Shown piece after piece: positions 1-5,841 of a stretch of 8,268 nucleotides of DNA. This DNA is from an uncultured Clostridia bacterium (lineage in GTDB: Bacteria > Bacillota_A > Clostridia > Oscillospirales > Acutalibacteraceae), in NCBI GenBank assembly GCA_944380625.1, contig CALWIE010000119.1, forward strand, positions 1 to 8,268, written 5' to 3'. Position 1 is the stretch's first letter, and every line of letters begins with the position of its first letter. The translations under genes and the position numbers were made by a program. The notes beneath the pieces are model-generated. The model searched no databases and was not told where the DNA came from. It worked only from the letters and a program-made list of their open reading frames with translations.

Positions 1-295
1 TCTCTACGCCGGCGGGGAGCTCCAGGCCCATCAAAGCCTCAACGGTCTTGTTGCTGGGCCGGAGAATGTCGATCAGTCTCTTGTGGGTGCGCATCTCAAA
101 CTGCTCGCGGCTGTCCTTATACTTGTGGACGGCCCGCAGAATGGTGATGATCTGCTTCTCGGTGGGCAGCGGCACAGGGCCGGAAACCCGGGCGCCGGTG
201 CGCTTGGCGGTGGCCACGATCTTCTCGGAAGACTGGTCCACCAGCTGATGGTCGTACCCCTTGATTCTGATTCTGATCTTTTCCTTGACTGCCAC
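1..295 (-). CDS. rpsJ: 30S ribosomal protein S10, 3' end cut by window edge
   Basis: S10 is a small-subunit ribosomal protein of the 30S head; in many bacteria (as NusE) it also joins the NusB antitermination complex. The visible 98 residues begin [17 protein letters not shown] and include [15 protein letters not shown] and [12 protein letters not shown], all hallmark S10 segments. Known Firmicutes S10 is about 102 residues, so only about four codons and the stop lie outside the window. The start is GTG at 295-293, preceded by a strong AGGAGG at 305-310 with 9 nt spacing, and homology begins exactly there. In most bacteria rpsJ opens the S10 operon (rplC, rplD and so on follow), and here it is the first gene behind a long leader and strong promoter, which fits. 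The next upstream gene on the same strand is a phosphodiesterase, not tuf as in many Firmicutes. Confidence 0.97.
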   Translation of the reverse strand, partial: MAVKEKIRIRIKGYDHQLVDQSSEKIVATAKRTGARVSGPVPLPTEKQIITILRAVHKYKDSREQFEMRTHKRLIDILRPSNKTVEALMGLELPAGVE

Positions 296-349
296 TCAAA
301 ATCGCCTCCTATAAAGTCATTTTAGGCGGGCTGGGTTTTTTACACTGTT

Positions 350-368
350 CCGGGTGTTTCCACCCTGG
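350..368 (-). other. GNRA-tetraloop hairpin in the rpsJ leader
   Basis: Minus-strand GGGTG (365-361), GAAA (360-357) and CACCC (356-352) form a 5-bp stem closed by a GNRA tetraloop. It is extended by two more G-C pairs (368-367 with 351-350) across a bulged A at 366. GNRA loops commonly make tertiary contacts or protein contacts. It lies 40 nt before the rpsJ ribosome binding site, downstream of the attenuator, so it is present only in read-through transcripts. Confidence 0.5.
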
Positions 369-374
369 ACATAG

Positions 375-407
375 AAAAACCGGAAATCCGCATTGCACGG
401 ATTCCGG
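375..407 (-). terminator. Terminator-like attenuator hairpin inside the rpsJ leader
   Basis: On the minus strand CCGGAATCCG (407-398) pairs with CGGATTTCCGG (390-380), giving 10 bp with one bulged T and a 7-nt loop, followed at once by TTTTTCTAT (379-371). This is the form of an intrinsic terminator, yet it sits between the rpsJ promoter and the gene, about 80 nt before the start codon. A constitutive stop here would silence a vital operon, so conditional attenuation is the likely role. No clear antiterminator partner was found by eye; a TTCCGG near 590-585 could pair with the first arm over about 6-7 bp only. Confidence 0.55.
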
Positions 408-431
408 GGCAAGGACTAACCCATATCATCC

Positions 432-487
432 TTTGAAGGGCGCAAAATCGGCCTTCCGGGAAAGCCCGGCGGTTCCATCCCTTCAAA
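432..487 (-). other. Long two-part stem-loop in the rpsJ leader
   Basis: A perfect 9-bp inverted repeat (TTTGAAGGG and CCCTTCAAA, positions 487-479 and 440-432) encloses a second 5-bp hairpin, CCGGG-CTTT-CCCGG (469-456). It ends 24 nt before the attenuator hairpin, the place where a ligand- or protein-binding domain would be expected. Pairing is visible in the sequence; its biological role is inferred. Confidence 0.45.
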
Positions 488-524
488 TTCCTTCGCCCGG
501 TTTCAAATCGGACATACTCCACGG

Positions 525-546
525 AAAAACCGGCCGCTTTGGGCCG
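525..546 (-). other. Minor terminator-like hairpin early in the rpsJ leader
   Basis: CGGCC (546-542) pairs with GGCCG (535-531) around a 6-nt loop and is followed by GTTTTTCC (530-523). The stem is only 5 bp, so termination here would be weak. The 10-mer CCGGTTTTTC at its 3' side (533-524) recurs exactly at the main attenuator (383-374). Confidence 0.3.
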
Positions 547-610
547 CAACCTCCCGCTTCATCGCATATCTGGCGCCCCCTTGTCCGGAACGCCTGTGCA
601 GTCACGCTTG

Positions 611-642
611 ATTATAATACCATACAACCCCAGTGTTTGCAA
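611..642 (-). promoter_or_regulatory. Sigma-A type promoter of rpsJ with extended -10
   Basis: On the minus strand TTGCAA (642-637) lies 17 bp before TATTAT (619-614), which overlaps a perfect TATAAT at 616-611. A TG dinucleotide directly before the -10 (TGG-TATTAT) makes it an extended -10. Transcription would start near 606. The spacing, the two overlapping -10 options and the A-rich upstream flank suit a strong ribosomal promoter. Confidence 0.75.
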
Positions 643-678
643 GGTTTTTTCTAAAAATTCCCAAGATTTTTTCATTTC
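643..678 (-). promoter_or_regulatory. UP-like A-tract region upstream of the rpsJ promoter
   Basis: Directly upstream of the -35 box lie T6 (645-650), A5 (653-657) and T6 (667-672) on the plus strand. The two T6 tracts are about 22 bp apart, roughly two helical turns. Such A/T tracts bind the RNA polymerase alpha C-terminal domain in known UP elements of ribosomal promoters. The block stands out against the surrounding GC-rich DNA. Confidence 0.5.
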
Positions 679-690
679 TCCAAGGGGGCC

Positions 691-722
691 AAAAACCAGG
701 GAGGGCCCATGGCCCTCCCTGG
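691..722 (-). terminator. Intrinsic terminator of the phosphodiesterase gene
   Basis: A perfect 12-bp stem (CCAGGGAGGGCC with GGCCCTCCCTGG, 722-711 and 707-696) with a 3-nt loop is followed on the minus strand by TTTTT (695-691). It lies 49 bp past the phosphodiesterase stop codon and insulates that gene from the rpsJ promoter downstream. Confidence 0.85.
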
Positions 723-733
723 GGATAATCCAC

Positions 734-765
734 AAAAAACGCCCCTTCTCCCCCTTTTAGGGGAG
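734..765 (-). terminator. Possible first, weaker terminator after the phosphodiesterase gene
   Basis: CTCCCC (765-760) can pair with GGGGAG (753-748) around a 6-nt loop. A T6 run follows at 739-734, but 8 nt lie between stem and T run, which is not canonical. It may add to the strong terminator just downstream, or be only a fortuitous pairing in a G/C-run-rich stretch. Confidence 0.3.
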
Positions 766-770
766 CCCTT

Positions 771-1691
771 TTACAGCTTCTCCCCCTCCCCGGTGCGCAG
801 GCACACCGGGGCCCCTTTGGCCTCGGAGAGCAGGTCCCCCAGGGTAAACTTCTTGCGGGGGTCTGTCTGCAGGGGCAAAAACTTTTCAAAAATGCACAGG
901 CAACCCTCCTCCTTGGCGGCCTTGTAGTCCTCAAGGGTGCGCAGGGTCCAGCTGACCTCCTGCATCCCAAACACCCGCCGGGCCGCCCGCAGGGAGGGGT
1001 TGCGGCGGCAGGTGAAGTCGTAGGCCTCAAAGTGGGGCCGGGTCAGTTGGTTTGTCAAGAGGTTCCTGCCAAAGAAGGCCTGGGCCCGGGTAAGGCCCCC
1101 GACGCCCCCCTCCAGCCGCTCCATCAGCTGGCCCCGCACCACCTGGGGCTGGTTCTTCCGGAACCACCGGACAATGCGGGGGTCGAAGGACTCCACGCAG
1201 TAGAGGCCCTTGTAGCCCTGCAAAAGCTCCACAGCCTTCCGGCACAGCTCCTCCTGGCGGGTGTAGCTTTTGAGCTCGATGATCAGGGGCGTGCGGCCGT
1301 CCACCAGCTTGAGCACCTGGGAGAACAGGGGCACCTGCTCCCCTGTGCCAAACAGCCGGTAGCCGGAGAGCTCCGCGAAGGTCATCTCGTCGATGTTCCG
1401 GTCCACCCCGCAGGTGCGGGCGATGGTCCTGTCGTGGTGGACCACCACCTGGCCGTCCTTGGTCAGCTGCAGGTCGAACTCCATGCCGAAGCCCCCCCGC
1501 ACCGCCAGGCCGAAGGCCATCAGGGAATTTTCCGGCACCCCCTTGTCCTTGTCGTGAAGGCCCCGGTGGGCGTAGTCGAATTTGCGAAAGGCGGAAAAGT
1601 CCGCCCGGGGAAAGCTGGGGGCGATGGCCCACAGCCACCACAGGACCCCCGCCGCCGCCAAAACCGCCACAACTGCCAGCACAATGGTCAT
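771..1691 (-). CDS. Membrane-anchored glycerophosphodiester phosphodiesterase family protein
   Basis: Enzymes of this family hydrolyse glycerophosphodiesters to glycerol 3-phosphate and an alcohol, using a divalent metal in a TIM barrel. In the 306-residue product, residues 2-24 form one hydrophobic helix and the catalytic domain follows. Visible family motifs are AHRGLHD (His42, Arg43), PENS (Glu54), MEFD (Glu71, Asp73), DGQVVVHHD (His86) and IIELK (Glu139, Lys141); these cover the two catalytic histidines and the metal ligands. The ATG at 1691 is chosen because GGGAGG sits 9 nt before it. A GTG at 1730 would add 13 residues rich in Arg/Lys, giving a better positive-inside anchor, but has no ribosome binding site, so the start is uncertain. 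One helix suggests the catalytic domain faces outside, acting on lipid or teichoic-acid products. The gene is monocistronic, with its own terminator. The true substrate is unknown. Confidence 0.9.
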   Translation of the reverse strand: MTIVLAVVAVLAAAGVLWWLWAIAPSFPRADFSAFRKFDYAHRGLHDKDKGVPENSLMAFGLAVRGGFGMEFDLQLTKDGQVVVHHDRTIARTCGVDRNIDEMTFAELSGYRLFGTGEQVPLFSQVLKLVDGRTPLIIELKSYTRQEELCRKAVELLQGYKGLYCVESFDPRIVRWFRKNQPQVVRGQLMERLEGGVGGLTRAQAFFGRNLLTNQLTRPHFEAYDFTCRRNPSLRAARRVFGMQEVSWTLRTLEDYKAAKEEGCLCIFEKFLPLQTDPRKKFTLGDLLSEAKGAPVCLRTGEGEKL

Positions 1692-1753
1692 AAACCTTTT
1701 CCTCCCGCCTGCGGGGCGCCGGATTTTCACGGCCCGGCTCTATCATTTTCCCC

Positions 1754-1790
1754 GCTGTTCCGTTATAATAAGAGCAACTATAACTATATA
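1754..1790 (+). promoter_or_regulatory. AT-rich promoter region of the alpha-xylosidase gene
   Basis: The plus strand carries a perfect TATAAT at 1764-1769 and further TATAAC and TATATA boxes at 1779 and 1785. No good -35 is found at 16-18 bp from any of them (for TATAAT the best is tatcat at 1741), so activator dependence is possible. A direct repeat AACTAT-AACTAT spans 1776-1787. GCTGTT (1754-1759) and AAGAGC (1770-1775) form a one-mismatch inverted repeat around the TATAAT. No regulator gene is in the window. Confidence 0.4.
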
Positions 1791-1811
1791 CCCATTCCGG
1801 CTTTTTTTCAA
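1783..1811 (-). promoter_or_regulatory. Promoter of the phosphodiesterase gene
   Basis: On the minus strand TTGAAA (1811-1806) lies 17 bp before TATAGT (1788-1783), a good sigma-A match. The start would be near 1776, giving a leader of about 85 nt before the ATG at 1691. It overlaps the upstream region of the divergent alpha-xylosidase gene. Confidence 0.6.
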
Positions 1812-1854
1812 CCGCAGCGGAAAAAAGCTTTCCCGAAAGGAGCAAAACACCCCC

Positions 1855-4170
1855 ATGAAATTCACAAAAGGCTACTGGCTCAACCTTCCCGGCGTGGAAA
1901 ACGCCGACTGCGTCCAGATCCGGGAGATCCAGGTCCAGGGGGACCGGGTCTACCTCTACGGGGTGCCCTACCCCCAGGACGAGCGGGCCATGGGCGGCCC
2001 CGTGCTGGAGATGTACGTCTCCTCCCCCCGGCGGGACATCCTCCGGCTGGAGGCCTTCCACTTTATGGGCAGCGCCAAAAAGGAGCCCCAGTTCGCCATG
2101 GACATGGAAAACTGCCCCCTGGCCGTCACCCCCTTTGAGGGCGGGCTGTCCATCCAGAGCGGGAAGACCGAGCTGCGCATCACCCGCAGCCCCGCCTCCT
2201 TCGCCTACTATTACGACGGAAAGCCCCTCACCCAGGTGGGGGGCCGGTTCGGCCACGCCATGATCAGCGCCATGAAGACCCCCGAGGGCCCCTTCATGCG
2301 GGTCCAGCTGGACCTGGACGTAGGGGAGAACATCTACGGCCTGGGGGAGCGCTTTACCCCCTTTGTGAAAAACGGCCAGGTGGTGGACATGTGGAACGAG
2401 GACGGGGGCACCTCCTCGGAGATCGCCTACAAGAACATCCCCTTCTACCTGTCCAGCAAGGGCTACGGGGTGCTGGTCAACTCCAGCGGCAGGGTGTCCT
2501 TTGAGATCGCCTCCGAGGCGGTGTCCCGGGTCCAGTTCTCCCTGCCCGGGGAGAAGATCGACTTCATGGTCATTGGCGGCGGGGACGGGAAGGCTGTCCT
2601 CCAAAATACCACCGCCCTCACCGGCAGGCCCGCCCTGCCCCCCGCCTGGAGCGTCGGCCTGTGGCTGACCACCAGCTTCTCCACCAGCTACGACAGCGAG
2701 ACCGTGCTGGGCTTTGCCCAGGGCATGAGGGACCGGGGCGTGCCCCTGCACGTGTTCCACTTCGACTGCTACTGGATGGCGGAAAACCAGTGGTGCAATT
2801 TCACCTGGGACAAGGCCATGTTCGACGACGCCCCCGCCCTGCTGGCCCGGCTCAAGGGGGAGTACGGCCTGCGCATCTGCGTGTGGATCAACCCCTACAT
2901 CGCCCAGAAATCCCCCCTGTTTAAAGAGGCCATGGGCCTGGGCTATCTGCTCAAACGCCCCAACGGGGACGTGTGGCAGTGGGACCTGTGGCAGGCGGGC
3001 ATGGGCATTGTGGACTTTACAAACCCCGGGGCCCGGGCCTGGTACCAGGAGAAGCTCCGGGCCCTGCTGGACCAGGGGGTGGACTGCTTTAAGACCGATT
3101 TCGGCGAGCGCATCCCCACGGACGTGCGCTACTTCGACGGCTCCGACCCGGAGCTGATGCACAACTACTACCCCTACCTCTACAACCAGTGCGTCTTCGA
3201 GCTCTTGGAGGCGTACAAGGGAAAGGGCCAGGCCTGCCTCTTCGCCCGCAGCGCCACCGTGGGCGGCCAGAGGTTCCCCGTCCACTGGGGCGGGGACTGC
3301 ACCTCCAACTACCCCTCCATGGCGGAGTCCCTCCGGGGCGGGCTGTCTTTGTGCCTGTCCGGCTTCGGCTTTTGGAGCCACGACATCTCCGGCTTTGAGG
3401 GCACCGCCCCCGACGACGTGTACAAGCGCTGGGCGGCCTTTGGGCTGCTCTCCACCCACAGCCGGCTCCACGGGTCCAGCTCCTACCGGGTGCCCTGGCT
3501 CTTCGGGGAGGAGGCCGTGGCGGTGCTGCGGAAGTTCACCCGCCTCAAGTGCGCCCTGATGCCCTACCTCTACTCCCAGGCGGTGCACACCCACCGCACG
3601 GGGGTGCCCTCCATGCGGGCCATGGTGCTGGAGTTCCCCCAGGACATCCCCTGCGCCTCCCTGGACCGGCAGTACATGCTGGGGGACCGGCTGCTGGTGG
3701 CCCCTGTGTTCACCAAGGCGGGGGACGTGGACTTCTACCTGCCCGAGGGGACCTGGACCAGCCTTCTGGACAACTCTGTCCTGGAGGGCGGCCGCTGGTT
3801 CCACCAGGTCCACGGCTTTCTGAGCCTGCCCCTTATGGTCCGGGAAAACACCCTGCTCCCCCTGGGCGCCGAGCAGGAACAGGTGGAGTACGACTACGGC
3901 AAGGACCTGACGCTGCACCTGTTCGCCCTGAAAGGCGAGGCCCGGACAGAGGTAAAGGACATGTACGGCCGCGACATGCTCTCCGCCTGGGCCAAAAACG
4001 AAGGCGGCAAAGTCACGGTGGCTTTCCAGGGCCGGGCGGAGGGCCTCTCCTTGGTGCTGCGCAACGTCCACCAGGTACAGGGCCTCTCCGGCGCCCAGGC
4101 CCAGGACACGGAGCTGGGCCTGCGCCTGGCCGTTAACAAGGAGCTCTCCCCTGTGGCGTTCACCCTGTGA
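1855..4170 (+). CDS. yicI: Glycoside hydrolase family 31 alpha-xylosidase, YicI-like
   Basis: This enzyme cleaves non-reducing alpha-D-xylosyl residues, as in isoprimeverose and xyloglucan fragments, by a retaining mechanism. The 771-residue product aligns throughout with E. coli YicI (772 residues) as I remember it: an N-terminal beta domain (about 1-245), the catalytic barrel (about 260-580) and C-terminal beta domains. The nucleophile is Asp415 in KTDFGERIPTD (YicI Asp416) and the acid/base is Asp481 in HWGGDC (YicI Asp482). The specificity loop reads FHFDCYW: Cys305 is kept, while YicI Phe308 is Tyr here. There is no signal peptide, so it acts in the cytoplasm on imported sugar. ATG 1855 is chosen because homology begins there (MKFTKGYWLN) and AAAGGAG lies at 1836-1842, a rather long 12 nt away. 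The frame stays open upstream to about 1582 without homology. No sugar transporter is adjacent. It ends at a strong terminator and appears monocistronic. Confidence 0.95.
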   Translation: MKFTKGYWLNLPGVENADCVQIREIQVQGDRVYLYGVPYPQDERAMGGPVLEMYVSSPRRDILRLEAFHFMGSAKKEPQFAMDMENCPLAVTPFEGGLSIQSGKTELRITRSPASFAYYYDGKPLTQVGGRFGHAMISAMKTPEGPFMRVQLDLDVGENIYGLGERFTPFVKNGQVVDMWNEDGGTSSEIAYKNIPFYLSSKGYGVLVNSSGRVSFEIASEAVSRVQFSLPGEKIDFMVIGGGDGKAVLQNTTALTGRPALPPAWSVGLWLTTSFSTSYDSETVLGFAQGMRDRGVPLHVFHFDCYWMAENQWCNFTWDKAMFDDAPALLARLKGEYGLRICVWINPYIAQKSPLFKEAMGLGYLLKRPNGDVWQWDLWQAGMGIVDFTNPGARAWYQEKLRALLDQGVDCFKTDFGERIPTDVRYFDGSDPELMHNYYPYLYNQCVFELLEAYKGKGQACLFARSATVGGQRFPVHWGGDCTSNYPSMAESLRGGLSLCLSGFGFWSHDISGFEGTAPDDVYKRWAAFGLLSTHSRLHGSSSYRVPWLFGEEAVAVLRKFTRLKCALMPYLYSQAVHTHRTGVPSMRAMVLEFPQDIPCASLDRQYMLGDRLLVAPVFTKAGDVDFYLPEGTWTSLLDNSVLEGGRWFHQVHGFLSLPLMVRENTLLPLGAEQEQVEYDYGKDLTLHLFALKGEARTEVKDMYGRDMLSAWAKNEGGKVTVAFQGRAEGLSLVLRNVHQVQGLSGAQAQDTELGLRLAVNKELSPVAFTL

Positions 4171-4201
4171 TATTCCCTCCGCGAAGGGCGCATTCCCCAC
4201 G

Positions 4202-4236
4202 AAAAACGCCCCCGGCTTTTGCCGGGGGCGTTTTTT
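4202..4236. terminator. Bidirectional intrinsic terminator between convergent genes
   Basis: A perfect 15-bp stem (five A, then CGCCCCCGGC, pairing with GCCGGGGGCG and five T) surrounds a TTTT loop at 4217-4220. T runs follow the GC stem on both strands (4231-4236 plus, 4206-4202 minus). It lies 31 bp past the alpha-xylosidase stop and 13 bp past the isomerase stop, so it can serve both. Confidence 0.93.
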
Positions 4237-4249
4237 GCAAGTGGGACGT

Positions 4250-5740
4250 TTAGGCAAAGGGGTTCTCGGTCCTGTAGGGCATGGAGGCGGGCTGGTTGTA
4301 GCCGATGTCCCCGACGCCCAGGAGCTTGAACACCTCGAAGAGGGCCTTGCCGTGATGGCCAAAGGCCACGGCCCCGTGGTGGGGATAGCGCTTTTCCACC
4401 AGCACGTGGCGGTAGAAGCGGCCCATCTCGGGAATGGCGAACACGCCGATGCCCCCGAAGGAGCCAGTGGGCACAGGCAGCACCTCGCCCTGGGCCACGT
4501 AGGCCTTCAGCTGGCCGTCAGAGGTGCTCTGCAGCCGGAAGAAGGTGATGTCTCCAGGGGCGATGTCCCCTTCCAGTGTGCCCCGGGTGAAATCGGGGTC
4601 GCTGCCTGCGGGCTCTAGGAGCCGGTGCTGGATGAGCTGGTACTTCACGGCCCGGTCGGCGCACAGCTTGCAGGAAGGGGTGTTGCCGCAGTGGAAGCCC
4701 ATGAAGGTGTCGGTGAGCTTGTAGCCGTAGGGGAACTTGCCCTGGATTTTCTCCTCATAGAGGGAGGCGGGCACGGAGTTGTTGATGTCCAGCAGCGTGA
4801 CGGTGTCCCCGGAGACGCACATGCCGATGTACTCCGAGAGGGCCCCGTAGATGTCCACCTCGCAGGAGACGGGGATGCCCCGGGTGGCCAGGCGGGAGTT
4901 TACAAAGCAGGGCTCAAAGCCAAACTGGCTGGGGAAGGCGGGCCAGCACTTGTCCGCGAAGGCCACGTACTTCCGGGCGCCCTTGTGGTTTTCCGCCCAG
5001 TCCAGCAGGGTCAGCTCAAACTGGGCCATGCGGGAGAGCAGGTCGGGATAGTACCGGCCCTCCCCCATCTCCTGGGCCATGTCGGCGCACACCTCGGGGA
5101 TGCGGGGATCTTTGGCGTGCTCCTTGTAGGAGACCAAAAGGTCCAGCTCCGAGTTCTCCTCAATTTCCACCCCCAGGTCATACAGGCCCTGGATGGGGGC
5201 GTTGCAGGCGAAGAAGTCCTGGGGCCGGGGGCCGAAGGTAATGATCTTCAGGCCCTTCAGGCCAATGACCGTCCGGGCAATGGGCACAAACTCCACCATC
5301 TTCTGGGCCAGCTCCCGGGCGGTGCCCACGGGATATTCGGGGATATAGCCCCGGATGCCCCGCAGCCCCAGGTTGTAGGAGCAGTTGAGCATGCCGCAGT
5401 AGGCGTCGCCCCGGCCGTTGATCAAATCCCCGTCCCCCTCGGCGGCGGCCACAAACATGCAGGGGCCGTCAAATTTCTGGGCGATGAGGGTCTCGGGGGT
5501 CTCGGGGCCGAAGTTCCCCAAAAACACCGTCAGGGCGTTGCAACCGGCCTGGGTCACTTCCTCCACGGCCTTGAGCATGTCCTTTTCATTTTCCACAGTG
5601 GTCTGAGCCTCGTAAAGAAGCAGCCCCAGCTTGGCGCACTCCGCCGCCACGGCGGCCCGGCGGCTCTGGGAAAGGCCGATGGGGAAGCAGTCCCGGGAGA
5701 CCGCCACAAGCCCCAGCTTTACCTCGGGGATATTGGTCAT
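4250..5740 (-). CDS. L-fucose/L-arabinose isomerase family protein
   Basis: Family members interconvert aldoses and ketoses (for example L-fucose and L-fuculose) using a divalent metal, usually manganese, in the cytoplasm. The 496-residue product opens with KLGLVAVSRDCFPIGLS, typical of the shorter FucI-like group, and ends in the FucI C-terminal domain. E. coli FucI binds metal through Glu337, Asp361 and His528. Here Glu294 (SCEVDIYG) and Asp318 (LLDINN) have the same 24-residue spacing, and a His pair at 454-455 (YPHHGAV) or 462-463 can supply the third ligand. FHCGNTPSC at 349-357 is another conserved block. FucI itself is about 590 residues, so this is a distinct subgroup and the sugar cannot be named. 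ATG 5740 follows GGGAGG by about 9 nt, and homology supports it over a longer frame to 5794. It is a single-gene unit with its own promoter, convergent with the alpha-xylosidase. Confidence 0.88.
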   Translation of the reverse strand: MTNIPEVKLGLVAVSRDCFPIGLSQSRRAAVAAECAKLGLLLYEAQTTVENEKDMLKAVEEVTQAGCNALTVFLGNFGPETPETLIAQKFDGPCMFVAAAEGDGDLINGRGDAYCGMLNCSYNLGLRGIRGYIPEYPVGTARELAQKMVEFVPIARTVIGLKGLKIITFGPRPQDFFACNAPIQGLYDLGVEIEENSELDLLVSYKEHAKDPRIPEVCADMAQEMGEGRYYPDLLSRMAQFELTLLDWAENHKGARKYVAFADKCWPAFPSQFGFEPCFVNSRLATRGIPVSCEVDIYGALSEYIGMCVSGDTVTLLDINNSVPASLYEEKIQGKFPYGYKLTDTFMGFHCGNTPSCKLCADRAVKYQLIQHRLLEPAGSDPDFTRGTLEGDIAPGDITFFRLQSTSDGQLKAYVAQGEVLPVPTGSFGGIGVFAIPEMGRFYRHVLVEKRYPHHGAVAFGHHGKALFEVFKLLGVGDIGYNQPASMPYRTENPFA

Positions 5741-5769
5741 AAACACATTCCTCCCTATGCTTTTTTCTG

Positions 5770-5789
5770 TTCGCGGCCCGCTGCGCGAA
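5770..5789 (-). other. Inverted repeat in the isomerase 5' leader
   Basis: TTCGCG (5770-5775) and CGCGAA (5784-5789) form a 6-bp dyad with an 8-nt spacer, 30-50 bp upstream of the isomerase start and just downstream of its predicted -10. It could be a repressor operator or a 5' hairpin in the mRNA. No regulator gene is in the window to choose between them. Confidence 0.35.
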
Positions 5790-5812
5790 ACCACAGGCGC
5801 TTTTACAGTTCC

Positions 5813-5841
5813 ATCATAGCTCAGAGCCGGGGAAAAAGCAA
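5813..5841 (-). promoter_or_regulatory. Promoter of the isomerase gene
   Basis: On the minus strand TTGCTT (5841-5836) lies 17 bp before TATGAT (5818-5813). The -10 matches consensus at five of six positions and the -35 at three. The start would be near 5806, leaving a leader of about 65 nt. The -35 lies inside the dyad at 5829-5855. Confidence 0.5.

Larger units (their letters stand above)
296..606 (-). ncRNA. Structured 5' leader of the rpsJ (S10) operon, candidate autoregulatory RNA
   Basis: About 310 nt lie between the predicted transcription start (near 606) and the rpsJ start codon, with no convincing gene. In RNA order it holds a small GC hairpin (546-531), a long stem with an inner hairpin (487-432), a hairpin followed by five T residues (407-375), and a hairpin with a GAAA tetraloop (368-350), before the ribosome binding site at 310-305. 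In E. coli the S10 leader is the target of ribosomal protein L4, which causes both premature termination and translational repression. Distinct S10 leader motifs have been proposed in Clostridia, but I cannot match this one to a covariance model from sight. The structure is seen directly; regulatory function is inferred. Confidence 0.6.

Noticed and set aside
340..549. 69-codon minus-strand open frame in the rpsJ leader
   Set aside because: It overlaps both major leader hairpins and runs through the terminator-like element, has no evident ribosome binding site and resembles no known family.
1582..1854. N-terminal extension of the alpha-xylosidase frame
   Set aside because: The extension overlaps the divergent gene and promoter region, lacks homology to GH31 proteins, and YicI begins at the residue matching ATG 1855.
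1027..4362. Minus-strand open frame of about 1,100 codons across the alpha-xylosidase gene
   Set aside because: It is antisense to a clear YicI homologue, rich in Gly, His, Gln, Val and Pro with no recognisable domain. GC-rich third codon positions on the coding strand remove stops from the opposite strand.
5741..5794. 18-residue extension of the isomerase to 5794
   Set aside because: It would cover the GGGAGG ribosome binding site and the TTCGCG dyad; the family N-terminus and a well-placed ribosome binding site support ATG 5740.
5791..5810. Possible CcpA-type cre site near the isomerase promoter
   Set aside because: TGTAAAAGCGCC on the minus strand only loosely resembles the cre consensus and lacks the central CG placement and the second half-site.
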